A stretch of 37,485 nucleotides of DNA from an uncultured Chitinophagales bacterium (GCA_946886475.1 CAMPIQ010000018.1:1-37485), one strand, 5' to 3'; counted from the first letter of the stretch, positions 28,164 to 37,308 are shown. Notes: a model not told the origin generated them from the sequence alone. Numbers and translations are program-made.

Positions 28164-28724
28164 ATGATTAAAAAGTTGTCAGGTGAAGCATGGAAACCAT
28201 TGTTGTTTAGCGGGAGTAAAGAATTGCGGAACCGTTACGCAGTTTCCTCTCTCGGCAGGATTGCCAGCTATAAGGAAGACATTCTTAAAGATGGTAAACT
28301 TCTGAACGGTTCGCTCACAACGGGCTATAGAACATTGAACCTGCACCGCCCCGGACATAAAGGCACTTTGTACATCCATCGTGAACTGGCCAGGTTATTT
28401 CTAAAAAGACCTTCTTCAAAACACAAATTTGTTATTCACAAAAATCACAACAAACTGGACAATGCAGTAAAGAACCTTTCATGGGCCACATTGGATGAAA
28501 TGATCAGACATCAGCAAAAAAGTCCAGCCAAACTTGCTTATAAAAAGCGTCAGGCCAACCGGGAAACCGGGCTCAAACTAACGGCCACACAGGTACGAAA
28601 GATCAAAGACCTCCTCAGCCGTGAAAACAGAAAGGTTACCATAAAACAACTTGCCGATAAATACGACGTGAGCGAAATGACCATGTACAGGATCAAGAGC
28701 GGGGAGAACTGGGGAAGAATTTAA
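28164..28724 (+). CDS. NUMOD4/HNH-like protein with C-terminal helix-turn-helix
   Basis: A 186-aa DNA-binding protein. It starts with a NUMOD4-like motif (WKPL about 10-13, RYAVSSLGRIAS 24-35), followed by an HNH-type segment: IHRELARLFL with H72, then VIHKNHNKLDN (90-100) and VKNLSW. In typical homing-type HNH proteins this second motif reads (V/N)NHxDGNKxNN. Here H92 and N100 are kept, but the N before the histidine is I91 and the usual D is N94. The C-terminus (about 138-183, LTATQVRKIKDLL ... ITIKQLADKYDVSEMTMYRIKSG) is a helix-turn-helix of the NUMOD1/resolvase type. Free-standing members are common in Bacteroidota genomes. It could be a homing-type endonuclease remnant or a domesticated regulator. 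It lies 72 bp after ligA on the same strand. Confidence 0.75.
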   Translation: MIKKLSGEAWKPLLFSGSKELRNRYAVSSLGRIASYKEDILKDGKLLNGSLTTGYRTLNLHRPGHKGTLYIHRELARLFLKRPSSKHKFVIHKNHNKLDNAVKNLSWATLDEMIRHQQKSPAKLAYKKRQANRETGLKLTATQVRKIKDLLSRENRKVTIKQLADKYDVSEMTMYRIKSGENWGRI

Positions 28725-28781
28725 TACCTCTGCCATCCTCTACTTCTGTTGATAACCAGGTGCCTAAAATCACATTAACTC

Positions 28782-29213
28782 TTACCGTTCAAAATGAAAA
28801 ACGTAAGTATGAAAGCCCTGACTAATGTAGGCTTTGAACTTATTGGTACCGGTGAAATGCATCTCTTCAAATAGTTCAGAACGGACCTGCTGAGTTGTAA
28901 AATTAACGGCAGCAATATGGAGTGCGTGCACCTGCTGGTCATTGTAATAGGATCGTTCAATATCCCAGCTTCCCGTATACACATCACCGTTGATATCATT
29001 AAATTCCATTGCGCCATTATTGTTAAAAACAAAACGGCTTCCTTCTTTAAAAGGAAGATCACTTATATCCCCTCCAAAACCTACACGGTTAATATCATCA
29101 ATGATCCAGGTACCTACTATCCTGTCCTCGTATGATTTAAGGAAGTCTTTGCTGCAACCATTGGTAATGGCCAAAGTTGTAATAACAAAAAGAAAGGTGT
29201 AGAATTTCTTCAT
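28782..29213 (-). CDS. Small lipoprotein, lipocalin-like
   Basis: A 143-aa predicted lipoprotein with signal MKKFYTFLFVITTLAITNGC, where C20 is lipidated. The remainder is beta-rich, with a GTWIIDDI strand near residue 34, FVFNNNGAMEFND around 61-73 and TGSWDI near 80. This matches the strand pattern of lipocalin-like (META/lipocalin_4-type) lipoproteins in Bacteroidota. No enzymatic motif is seen and the function is unknown. It is convergent with the HNH/HTH gene (57 bp apart, no clear terminator between them) and has no operon partner. Confidence 0.75.
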   Translation of the reverse strand: MKKFYTFLFVITTLAITNGCSKDFLKSYEDRIVGTWIIDDINRVGFGGDISDLPFKEGSRFVFNNNGAMEFNDINGDVYTGSWDIERSYYNDQQVHALHIAAVNFTTQQVRSELFEEMHFTGTNKFKAYISQGFHTYVFHFER

Positions 29214-29491
29214 AGCTGTGGTTTGATATAAAGTTCCAATGATTTATCAGCAGAATAGATTAATGGTAAAGAACTTAACAAAAATTTTTTTAAATGGACG
29301 CTTGGAAAGTCCTGCAGGGATAGGCATGAACGATAATCACAAAGCAACGTGGGATAAAATAAAGATGCAATTCTCTTTTAGATTATTTTTCCCGGCCTTA
29401 ACCTTTTCTTCTTTCCCTTAGGTAAAAAATGTATGCAACCAACCCGCGGTATTGAATTTGCTTAACCTAACCTGCACTAAAAGGCAGTAAA

Positions 29492-30292
29492 ATGATAACA
29501 ACCGGGAAAAAAACATGGATCAATGGAATAGCCAAAGCAGGATTGGTTGCCAAAGGAATTGTTTACCTGGTTCTTGGTGCACTTGCTTTTATGGCTGCAT
29601 TTGAACTTGGAGGAAAGTCAAATGAAGACACCACACAAAGCGGTGTTTTTACTTCAGTAAAGGAATGGCCCGGAGGCATGATACTGCTTGTTTTATTATC
29701 CGCCGGACTTATTTGTTATATCATCTGGAGGTTTATTCAGGCTTTTCACACCCGGGAAGGTGATGCCAAAAAAAAACTGGGAAAGAAAATCCGTTATATG
29801 GCCAGCGGACTAGCTTATGCTTCACTTGCATTCAGTGCCATACAGCTGATCATTTATAACAATCAGGATAATGGTGATAAAAACCAATACTGGGCTTCAG
29901 AAGTTTTACAAAAACCATTTGGACAATGGTTGCTGGCTATTGGAGCACTGGTGATGGCCGGTACTGGCATCTACCAGATCTGGTACGGGCTTTCGGGAAA
30001 ATATAAAAAACACGTGGAACAACAGGGTCATCATTCTGAGGTAGTAAATATGCTGACAAAATCCGGAAAGATCGGCTATGTTTCGAGAGGCATTGTGTGG
30101 TTGCTGTTATCGTGGTTATTATTGAAAGCCGCCATTGGGGCCAGCCCCGGCGAAGCAGGAGATACCAGCAAGGCCTTTCGCTTTCTGGAGGAATGGACAC
30201 TTGGTTCTTATTTATTAGGGGCGCTTGCCCTGGGATTGATTGCCTATGGGGTATTCAATTTTCTGAGGGCCAGATACGCCCGTTACCAATAA
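29492..30292 (+). CDS. DUF1206 six-helix membrane protein
   Basis: A 266-aa inner-membrane protein built from three similar units of two transmembrane helices each. Each unit starts with a K-x-G-x-x-(A/S)-(K/R/S)-G pattern: AKAGLVAKGIVYLVLGAL (near 14), GKKIRYMASGLAYASLAF (near 97), KSGKIGYVSRGIVWLLLSW (near 190). Helices lie roughly at 18-38, 60-82, 103-122, 144-164, 196-214 and 236-258. This threefold layout is that of the DUF1206 family, whose function is unknown. The 278 bp upstream contain no convincing gene. Confidence 0.85.
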   Translation: MITTGKKTWINGIAKAGLVAKGIVYLVLGALAFMAAFELGGKSNEDTTQSGVFTSVKEWPGGMILLVLLSAGLICYIIWRFIQAFHTREGDAKKKLGKKIRYMASGLAYASLAFSAIQLIIYNNQDNGDKNQYWASEVLQKPFGQWLLAIGALVMAGTGIYQIWYGLSGKYKKHVEQQGHHSEVVNMLTKSGKIGYVSRGIVWLLLSWLLLKAAIGASPGEAGDTSKAFRFLEEWTLGSYLLGALALGLIAYGVFNFLRARYARYQ

Positions 30293-30344
30293 AGGAGGTT
30301 TCTCATATTTTATCTATCTTCCTCGTTCAAAATAGATAGATCAA

Positions 30345-30683
30345 ATGAAAAAAATTGCCCTGTTTTCTGTATTGTTTGCCGCGGCCCTGTTACAATTTTG
30401 TTCGCCTGCCAAAAGAGCCCAAAAGAATGCACCAAAGGTTACTTATGATTCTCATGTACAGGCTGTGATCCTTAACAACTGTTCACCATGTCATATTCCA
30501 CCTAAAGGAAATAAAGAAGCATTGAACACCTATGAAGGTGCCAAAAAAAATATTGATGAAAGCATTCGTCGAATCCAGTTGAATCCGGGCGAAAAAGGGT
30601 TCATGCCCTTCAAGCACGCAAAATTACCTGACTCAACTATTCAGGTTTTTGTACAGTGGAGAAATGATGGGTTGGAAAAGTAA
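30345..30683 (+). CDS. Small c-type haem-binding lipoprotein
   Basis: A 112-aa predicted lipoprotein with signal MKKIALFSVLFAAALLQFC (C19 lipidated). It contains a single covalent haem site C46-S-P-C49-H50 and a candidate distal ligand M87 in GFMPFKHAKLP, arranged as in short monohaem cytochrome c domains (pattern YDSHVQAVILNNCSPCH). It is probably periplasmic, attached to the inner or outer membrane, and may carry electrons. It starts 52 bp after the DUF1206 gene. A small inverted repeat (ATCTATCT 30312-30319 with AGATAGAT 30334-30341) lies just before its ATG. Its redox partner is not evident in this window. Confidence 0.82.
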   Translation: MKKIALFSVLFAAALLQFCSPAKRAQKNAPKVTYDSHVQAVILNNCSPCHIPPKGNKEALNTYEGAKKNIDESIRRIQLNPGEKGFMPFKHAKLPDSTIQVFVQWRNDGLEK

Positions 30684-30721
30684 ACATCCTGAAGCCTGTC
30701 TCATATTTCATAAAATCTCTC

Positions 30722-30747
30722 AAACCGGAATTAAATTCCGGTTTTTT
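30722..30747 (+). terminator. Rho-independent terminator after the haem lipoprotein gene
   Basis: AAACCGGAA (30722-30730) pairs perfectly with TTCCGGTTT (30736-30744) across a 5-nt loop, and the T run continues to 30747. Confidence 0.88.
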
Positions 30748-30841
30748 ATTTAGGACCAACCCTTCAGGTTTATCATGAAATAAGTTCTGATTCCAATGGG
30801 CCATGGAGTCACCTGGTTTGCTTTTTGAATCTTATTCAACT

Positions 30842-32905
30842 ATGAAGTCTAAAAAGATTCCATTTGACAAATCCACAAAATCCATACTTCAAAAAGGGAG
30901 GGCATCTGCATTCCCCGAAAACCTTGAGCCCATGCTGGCCACCCTGGTGGGCGAACCCGTTGCAGACGAAGGCTGGCTATACGAATTGAAATGGGATGGA
31001 TACCGCGCTATTGCATATCTCAACAATGGCGAAGTAGAAATCCGGTCACGCAACAATAAATCTTTCAATGAAAAATTTTATCCCATCAAAGAAGCAATGG
31101 AAAAATGGAATATTCAGGCAGTGGTTGATGGTGAGATCATTGTGATCAATGATAAAGGATTGCCTGATTTTTCAGACCTGCAGCTATGGAGGAGTGAGGC
31201 AGACGGACAACTTGCATTTATGGCTTTTGATATTTTATGGCTGGAAGGCTATGCTGTGATGCATCTTTCCATTGAGGACAGGAAACAACTTCTTGCTGCT
31301 ATCATGCCCGCTGAAAATAGCCATATTAAAATGAGTGAGGTGTTGGAGGCAAGTGGTGCAGAGGCCTTTCAACTGGCTGAACAGTTTCAACTTGAAGGTG
31401 TGATGGCAAAAAAATCCGGAAGCGTTTACGAACCCGGACAGCGGGCCAGGCACTGGCTCAAGATCAAAACAGAAAAACGCCAGGAGTTGGTTATAGGGGG
31501 ATATACCCTGAATGAAGGCACCAATAAATTATTCAGTGCCCTGCTTCTTGGTATCATGGAAAATGGAAAATTCAATTTTGTGACCCCTGTAGGAACGGGA
31601 TTCAATAAAAAAATGCAGGAAGACATCTTAAAGAAACTGGCGCCCTTTAAAACGGATAAATGTCCTTTTTCCTCTGTACCGGATTATAATAAACCATCGC
31701 GTTTCCGCCCTAATCCACCAAAAGCAACCGTTACCTGGGTGAAACCAAAATTGGTTGCAGAGATCTCCTACCGGGAACTTACAAAAGATGGCGCGGTACG
31801 TCACCCATCATTCAAAGGATTAAGGCCTGATAAAAAACCAGCGGAAGTTCTAAGAGAGATACCTGCAAAAACCATTGAGGTGATCGAAGACAATAAACAC
31901 CATAAACAAATCATTTCACCCAGGCCAGGGAAGGAAAGAAAAACACTGCTCAATCCAAAAGAAGAAACGCAGACAAGAATAATAGGCGGGCATGAATTAC
32001 GTTTCACCAGCCTCAGTAAAATTTACTGGCCCAGACAGGCCAATAAAAATATTGCTGTTACCAAACGCGAAATGATCAATTATTATTATCAGGTAGCGCC
32101 CTATATGCTAACTTATCTGAAAGACAAACCACAAACCCTAAACCGTCATCCACATGGTATAGAGGGACAAAGCTTTTATCAGAAAGATGTAAAAGGCAAA
32201 GCGCCTGAATGGATAGAAACCTATCCTTATTACAGCCATGCGGACCAGAAAGAAAAAGAGTTTTTGGTATGTACAAATGAAGCAAGCCTTTTATACATAG
32301 CCTCACTTGGCTGTATTGAGATCAATCCATGGAACAGCAGGCGCCAATCTGCAGATCATCCCGACTGGTGCATCATTGACCTCGACCCGGATAAAAATTC
32401 ATTTGAGCAGGTAATAAAAGCTGCAAACGTTACAAAAGATGTTCTCGATGCTATTGGAATTCCTTCTTATCCTAAAACTTCCGGCTCAACAGGAATGCAT
32501 ATTTATATTCCGTTTGGAGCAAAATACAGTTATGAAGATTCAAAGGAATTTGGACGGAGTCTTATGAAGATTGTACATGCGGAAATTCCTGATTTTACAT
32601 CAATAGAAAGAAAAACATCGTTACGCAAAGGATGTATTTACCTTGACTTTTTACAAAACAGGCCTCAGGCAACAGTAGCAGCTCCCTATTCACTCAGGCC
32701 GAAACCTGGCGCACCGGTCTCTATGCCTTTGCACTGGGAAGAAGTAAAGAAAGGATTGAAGATCACGGACTTTCATATAAAAAATGCAGTGGACAGGTTA
32801 AAGGAACAGGGTGATATATTCAGGCCGGTAATGGGAAAAGGTATAGACCTTAAAAAAGCTTTAAAGAACATTCAAACCATTTTTGGAGAATTCATCCACG
32901 CATAA
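30842..32905 (+). CDS. ligD: LigD-type ATP-dependent DNA ligase with polymerase/primase domain
   Basis: End-joining ligase-polymerase. The ATG at 30842 (MKSKKIPFDKS) is preferred over one 13 codons upstream (30803), because the extra residues look unlike the family. Numbering from 30803: ligase domain with adenylated lysine K63 in ELKWDGYRA, EIRSR (79-83), DGEI (109-112), EGVMAKK (198-204) and WLKIK (218-222), then an OB fold to about 350; linker (355-390); primase-polymerase domain (about 393-695) with the metal-binding pair D526/D528 in IIDLDPD and SGSTGMH with H566. The phosphoesterase domain present in many LigD proteins is absent. LigD normally works with Ku in non-homologous end joining; no ku gene lies in this window. 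It sits after a strong terminator and appears to be a single-gene unit. Confidence 0.93.
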   Translation: MKSKKIPFDKSTKSILQKGRASAFPENLEPMLATLVGEPVADEGWLYELKWDGYRAIAYLNNGEVEIRSRNNKSFNEKFYPIKEAMEKWNIQAVVDGEIIVINDKGLPDFSDLQLWRSEADGQLAFMAFDILWLEGYAVMHLSIEDRKQLLAAIMPAENSHIKMSEVLEASGAEAFQLAEQFQLEGVMAKKSGSVYEPGQRARHWLKIKTEKRQELVIGGYTLNEGTNKLFSALLLGIMENGKFNFVTPVGTGFNKKMQEDILKKLAPFKTDKCPFSSVPDYNKPSRFRPNPPKATVTWVKPKLVAEISYRELTKDGAVRHPSFKGLRPDKKPAEVLREIPAKTIEVIEDNKHHKQIISPRPGKERKTLLNPKEETQTRIIGGHELRFTSLSKIYWPRQANKNIAVTKREMINYYYQVAPYMLTYLKDKPQTLNRHPHGIEGQSFYQKDVKGKAPEWIETYPYYSHADQKEKEFLVCTNEASLLYIASLGCIEINPWNSRRQSADHPDWCIIDLDPDKNSFEQVIKAANVTKDVLDAIGIPSYPKTSGSTGMHIYIPFGAKYSYEDSKEFGRSLMKIVHAEIPDFTSIERKTSLRKGCIYLDFLQNRPQATVAAPYSLRPKPGAPVSMPLHWEEVKKGLKITDFHIKNAVDRLKEQGDIFRPVMGKGIDLKKALKNIQTIFGEFIHA

Positions 32906-32979
32906 CTGCCGGCATTTTTGAAAACTGGCACATTTGCTGCACATGTAGCTATATACTGCAATACAGGGCAATTATATTC

Positions 32980-34449
32980 ATGAAGAAAATTTTATTAAGC
33001 TCCGTTTTTATACTTACTTCTATCATTTCTGTTGCACAAACAGATTCTGTTGATCAACCAGTTATTGATAGCGTGATACTTCATCCTGATACGGTTTTTG
33101 ATTCCGGTTCCTTTCGCGGTTTATACAATAAATATGGCGGCCTGCTGAATGATGATCCTTTATATAATCCCAAAGCCCCTGCCTCAATTGTTTCCTCCAG
33201 GGTACTATCCAGCAATATTTTCAATTGGGCATTGAACCGTTATTATTTTAAAGTAGAGTGGACCAGTTCAGGAATGCCAGACTGGAAGCGCAATTTCAGT
33301 AAGGGCGGAGAATGGGATGTTGATGGCTTTGGCATCAACTTCCTTGGTCATCCGCATACAGGAAGCTATTATTTCAATGTAGCAAGGTCCAACGGATATA
33401 GCTTCTGGCAATCACTTCCTTTTGCCATACAGGGAAGTGTGGTCTGGGAATGGCTGGGTGAAAATGAAAGACCCTCCTATAATGATATGATCAATACTCC
33501 GCTGAGCGGAGCTTTTCTCGGAGAAGTATTTTACCGGCTCACATCAAATATCCTTGATGACAGAAAAAGAGGAAGCGAAAGAGTGGTACGCGAATCCATT
33601 ACAGCACTCATCAATCCAACCAGGTCAATAAACAGGTTAACCTCTGGAAAAATGTTCAGGGTAACAAATAAGGAGGTCTACCAGAAAGAACCGATACATG
33701 TTAGCATGTCCGTTGGTATGCACAAAGTAAATCCAGGACGGGATAAGCTCAATGATTACGATGAAGGGCAGACCAATGGTATGATGCAGATGCTGATAGA
33801 TTATGGAGATCCTTTTGAAACAAGAGAAAGAAAGCCATATGATATTTTCAGATTGAGAATAGAATTAAGCGAAGGCGATGATGATAAATTAATTGATAAT
33901 GTAATGGGGTGGGGATTGCTGAAAGGAAAAACAATCAGAGGAAGAAAACTGAAAGGATTTTTCCAGCATTATGATTTCTGGAGATATAATGAAGTATTTG
34001 AAATCGGTTCTATGGGATTTGGCGCAGGTATGATCAATAAAGTGCCTATGGGTAAAAAATTACAACTTCGAACGGTAATTCATGGAGCCCTCATTCCCCT
34101 TGCAGGAAATAACAACCCCTACCTGCCTGATACAACCGAATCGAGGTCATATAATTTCGGAGGCGGACTGCAGACCAAGCTGGAAACCAGTCTTGAAATT
34201 GCCAACAGGGTTACACTGGGAGTAAGAGCTTACCAGTATTTTATAACTACTTATACCGGTACGGCAGGTAATAGTCTGGTTGGGATCATCAAGCCTTCGG
34301 TTTCCGTAAGGATATTCAGCAACCTACACCTTGGATTGGAACACCATATTTACCACAACGACAGGTACCGCACCCGCGGACGCGAAAAATTTCATATAAC
34401 CAGAACGGAACAGAAAGCTTTTTTGCAATGGAGGTTCCGTGAGTATTGA
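32980..34449 (+). CDS. DUF3943-family outer-membrane/periplasmic protein
   Basis: A 489-aa exported protein with signal peptide MKKILLSSVFILTSIISVAQ. The central region has the DUF3943 pattern: GFGINFLGHPHTGSYYFNVAR (about 116-136), SNGYSFWQSLPFAI, then VWEWLGENERPSYNDMI and a GEVFYRLTSNILDD stretch. The C-terminal half is rich in alternating beta strands and ends QWRFREY with a terminal aromatic residue, which fits an outer-membrane beta-barrel (inference). The function of the family is unknown. It begins 74 bp after ligD, without an obvious shared role. Confidence 0.82.
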   Translation: MKKILLSSVFILTSIISVAQTDSVDQPVIDSVILHPDTVFDSGSFRGLYNKYGGLLNDDPLYNPKAPASIVSSRVLSSNIFNWALNRYYFKVEWTSSGMPDWKRNFSKGGEWDVDGFGINFLGHPHTGSYYFNVARSNGYSFWQSLPFAIQGSVVWEWLGENERPSYNDMINTPLSGAFLGEVFYRLTSNILDDRKRGSERVVRESITALINPTRSINRLTSGKMFRVTNKEVYQKEPIHVSMSVGMHKVNPGRDKLNDYDEGQTNGMMQMLIDYGDPFETRERKPYDIFRLRIELSEGDDDKLIDNVMGWGLLKGKTIRGRKLKGFFQHYDFWRYNEVFEIGSMGFGAGMINKVPMGKKLQLRTVIHGALIPLAGNNNPYLPDTTESRSYNFGGGLQTKLETSLEIANRVTLGVRAYQYFITTYTGTAGNSLVGIIKPSVSVRIFSNLHLGLEHHIYHNDRYRTRGREKFHITRTEQKAFLQWRFREY

Positions 34450-34602
34450 TTGTGGCTGATGATACCAGTATTATGATAGAATCAGAGGAATTCAGGATAT
34501 GAGTACGCGAATAACAAACTAATTTCTGTTATTATACCAATATCATAGAAAACCCTGTCGTTATCCATTAATATTGTAGCCACAAAGTTTCCAAACCGTT
34601 CA

Positions 34603-36531
34603 ATGATCATCAGGAAAACACTACTATTCATTGCTTTGGTCTTTTCTTTCAGGGCACATGCTCAATTATGCCAGGGAAGTTTAGGCGATCCTATTGTCAA
34701 TATCACATTTGGATCGGGAGCCAATCCGGGAGCTCCTTTGTCTGCGGCTGCAACCAACTATCAGTTTTCCCCGAATGATTGTCCTAATGACGGTCAATAC
34801 ACAGTGCGAAACCGCACGGATAATTGTTTTGGCGCATCCTGGCATACACTCAACAGAGACCATACAGGGGATGCCAACGGCTATTTTATGCTGGTAAATG
34901 CTTCTTTTCAACCCAGCGCTTTTTATGTAGATACTGTAAATCTTTTTTGCAGCAATACAACCTATGAATTTGCTGCATGGGTCCTTAATGTAATGCGCAC
35001 AACTGTATGCGGCGGACAACCTACCATCCTTCCCAACCTGAGTTTTTCAATTGAGAAAACGGATGGTACGGTATTGCAAACCTATAATACGGGTGACATC
35101 CCGGTACAAAATCCCATAACCTGGAACCAGTATGGTTTCTTCTTTACTGCACCCACTGGAGTAAACAGGGTGGTTTTACGTATCACCAACAATGCACCGG
35201 GAGGTTGCGGCAATGACCTCGCGCTTGATGACATCACCTTCCGCCCATGCGGACCACTTGTAGATGCCAGCATTACCGGTAATAACGGTGATGTTGAGAT
35301 CTGCCAGGGTGAAGCGGCTCAATTCAATTTAAATGCAAGTCTTTCAAGCGGATTTGATGATCCAATGTTTCAATGGCAAAGCAGTTTTAATAATGGAGCG
35401 TGGACAGATATTCCGGGATCAAATACAACAGACCTGATACAGGTGTTTGCTCCGAATGCTGCCGTGGGCACCTACCGGTACAGGTTGTCCGTAACCAAAT
35501 CGGAGAACAGCAGTATTCCTTTGTGCCGCGTCAATTCATCGGTGCTCACCATAAAAGTGCATCCCAATCCGGAAGTAAATATTCAAACCAACAGTCCTGT
35601 TTGTGAAAACAGCAATCTGTTAATACAGGCAAGCGGGGGAAGCGATTATGTATGGACGGGACCCAATTCATTAACAGGTGCAGGACCAGTGATCGAACTG
35701 CAGAATGCACAACCCGGCCAAACAGGTACTTATTCCGTTCAGGTTATTACCAGTGAAGGTTGCAGTAAAACAGGATCGGTTAACGTCATCGTCAATCCAA
35801 GACCTATTGCAAACATCAATTTACCTGAAGTAAATATTTGTGAAGGGGCGTTCATAAACCTGACCGCATCAGGAGGAACAGTTTACCAATGGAGTCCTGC
35901 AAGCGGATTATCCGCATCCAATTTGGCATCACCGGTAGTTTCTCCGGCCGACTCCACGCGCTATGAAGTAATTGTATCCAATAATTTTTCCTGTAGTGAT
36001 ACTGTTTATACAAAGGTGAATGTTTTAAAAAATCCTGTTGCCAATGCAGGACCGGATCAGGAGATCTTCCTGGGACAAACAGCCACACTATCCGGGAGCG
36101 TAAGTGGAACAGCTATAAGTTTCAGCTGGTCGCCCGATCATGCTATCAGTGGCATTGATCAATTGCAGCCGGATGTAAATCCTTTAACGGATACCAGTTA
36201 TGTATTAACCGTTGAATCGGGTGTGGGTTGTGGCAATGATTATGATACGGTACGGGTAAGGGTTTACAAGGGAATTTATATCCCTACCGCATTTACGCCC
36301 AACAATGATGGATTGAATGATGTATGGCGGATACCCGGACTTGGCATTTATAAAGAACACGAGGTGTTGGTATTTAACCGGTACGGACAGGTTGTTTTTT
36401 CTACAAAAAGCAACCAGCCATGGGATGGAACTTTCAAAGGCAGCGCCCAGCCAACAGGAACCTATCCCTACCTGGTAAAGATCAGTGAAGGAAATATATT
36501 AATGAAAGGATTGGTAATGATAGTAAGGTAG
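34603..36531 (+). CDS. Surface protein with Ig/PKD-like domains and T9SS type B (gliding-motility) C-terminus
   Basis: A 642-aa exported protein. Signal peptide MIIRKTLLFIALVFSFRAHAQ; N-terminal jelly-roll-like domain (about 22-215), containing many cysteines and ending LALDDITFRPCGP, as in several Bacteroidota adhesion or carbohydrate-binding proteins; then Ig/PKD-like domains (about 220-320, 322-395, 397-470, 472-555), several with the (C/V)xxN or WSPxxxL motif, and a C-terminal CHU_C/gliding-motility domain (about 556-642) beginning IYIPTAFTPNNDGLNDVW and ending LMKGLVMIVR. That tail directs export by T9SS as a type B cargo, usually kept at the surface with SprF-like partners; no sprF-like gene is beside it. 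Likely role: adhesion or surface display (inference). Confidence 0.87.
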   Translation: MIIRKTLLFIALVFSFRAHAQLCQGSLGDPIVNITFGSGANPGAPLSAAATNYQFSPNDCPNDGQYTVRNRTDNCFGASWHTLNRDHTGDANGYFMLVNASFQPSAFYVDTVNLFCSNTTYEFAAWVLNVMRTTVCGGQPTILPNLSFSIEKTDGTVLQTYNTGDIPVQNPITWNQYGFFFTAPTGVNRVVLRITNNAPGGCGNDLALDDITFRPCGPLVDASITGNNGDVEICQGEAAQFNLNASLSSGFDDPMFQWQSSFNNGAWTDIPGSNTTDLIQVFAPNAAVGTYRYRLSVTKSENSSIPLCRVNSSVLTIKVHPNPEVNIQTNSPVCENSNLLIQASGGSDYVWTGPNSLTGAGPVIELQNAQPGQTGTYSVQVITSEGCSKTGSVNVIVNPRPIANINLPEVNICEGAFINLTASGGTVYQWSPASGLSASNLASPVVSPADSTRYEVIVSNNFSCSDTVYTKVNVLKNPVANAGPDQEIFLGQTATLSGSVSGTAISFSWSPDHAISGIDQLQPDVNPLTDTSYVLTVESGVGCGNDYDTVRVRVYKGIYIPTAFTPNNDGLNDVWRIPGLGIYKEHEVLVFNRYGQVVFSTKSNQPWDGTFKGSAQPTGTYPYLVKISEGNILMKGLVMIVR

Positions 36532-36554
36532 CGTACCACCACACTATGTGCACC

Positions 36555-36592
36555 ATCCGGTAACACAACAGGCGTCAGAAACCGGATTTTTT
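36555..36592 (+). terminator. Terminator after the T9SS type B surface protein gene
   Basis: ATCCGGT (36555-36561) pairs with ACCGGAT (36581-36587) across a 19-nt loop, followed by a run of six T residues. It lies between two convergent genes. Confidence 0.6.
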
Positions 36593-36624
36593 CCGCTTTA
36601 TTAAATTAATTATTGAGAAGCAGC

Positions 36625-37308
36625 TTACTCTGGAATTGAACCCAGCCTTGTACCTGCACTATTGTAAATGGATATGTTTCCGCTTCCATTATCCTGTGCA
36701 CCAAGAAAAACTATTCTTCCCATATTATTATTATACATACCCATTCTTCCACCTGATGCAGAAGTGGATAAGCGAATGGTTTCATCGCCTTCATTAGCAA
36801 GTGCAAAATAACCACCACCCCCCTGCGTATAGGTGATCCAGGCCAGTTTTTTGGAGTTCCGGTCGTTGATACGCATATAACCACTTTCATTATCCGTACT
36901 CCCGAATTCAACTATCTCTTTGGCATCACCATTAAAGATGGCCATGTAACCACCGCCCCCTGTGGTTTGGGTTAATTTGAAAATGGGCATCTGGTTTTTA
37001 TCAAATGTATTGATGGCACCAGATCCGCCATTACTGGTAAACAGGGAAACCAGCCGCTTTTTTTCTGGCGTATAGGTATTCACTTCGCCATTGCCGGTAA
37101 AGTCGCTGCTCGTCAGCTCCACCACAACAGCGCCCTTATCATCCAGCACATGGATCTTCCTGGCTTCAAGTACATCGGGAACAGCAGCTTTTTGATTGAA
37201 GGACATAAAAAGTACACCGCCGATAATGAGTATCAGGGCTAAAAAAATGATGCGGTATAAACGGGTTTGCTTTTCAAGCTGGATGATGCGGAGTTCGAGG
37301 GAGTTCAT
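36625..37308 (-). CDS. Membrane-anchored protein of 23-residue beta repeats
   Basis: An uncharacterised protein. An ATG exists at 37368, but the ATG at 37308 (MNSLELRIIQLEKQ) is preferred because it gives a short charged, possibly coiled cytoplasmic segment followed directly by one transmembrane helix (IIFLALILIIGGVLFMSF); 227 aa. The exterior part has about eight tandem units of 22-24 residues, each shaped as a beta strand, an N/D turn, a second strand, then a glycine-rich turn. Examples are AINTFDKNQMPIFKLTQ-TTGGGG, YMAIFNGDAKEIVEFGS-TDNESG and YFALANEGDETIRLS. The last unit ends RLGSIPE. The regularity suggests a beta-solenoid or a sheet stack in the periplasm. No enzyme motif is present and no neighbour explains its role. 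Confidence 0.72.
   Translation of the reverse strand: MNSLELRIIQLEKQTRLYRIIFLALILIIGGVLFMSFNQKAAVPDVLEARKIHVLDDKGAVVVELTSSDFTGNGEVNTYTPEKKRLVSLFTSNGGSGAINTFDKNQMPIFKLTQTTGGGGYMAIFNGDAKEIVEFGSTDNESGYMRINDRNSKKLAWITYTQGGGGYFALANEGDETIRLSTSASGGRMGMYNNNMGRIVFLGAQDNGSGNISIYNSAGTRLGSIPE

Noticed and set aside
29239..29421. 60-residue open frame in the 278-bp gap before the DUF1206 gene
   Set aside because: No signal peptide, domain or sensible composition, and no promoter or ribosome site. I consider the gap non-coding and see nothing else in it.
30312..30341. ATCTATCT / AGATAGAT inverted repeat as an RNA switch before the haem lipoprotein gene
   Set aside because: AT-rich 8-bp repeat with a 14-nt loop; easily due to chance, and no known riboswitch features.
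26007..32905. A dedicated DNA-repair island formed by ligA, the HNH/HTH gene and ligD
   Set aside because: Unrelated genes on both strands (lipoprotein, DUF1206, haem lipoprotein) and a terminator separate them, so a shared system is not supported.
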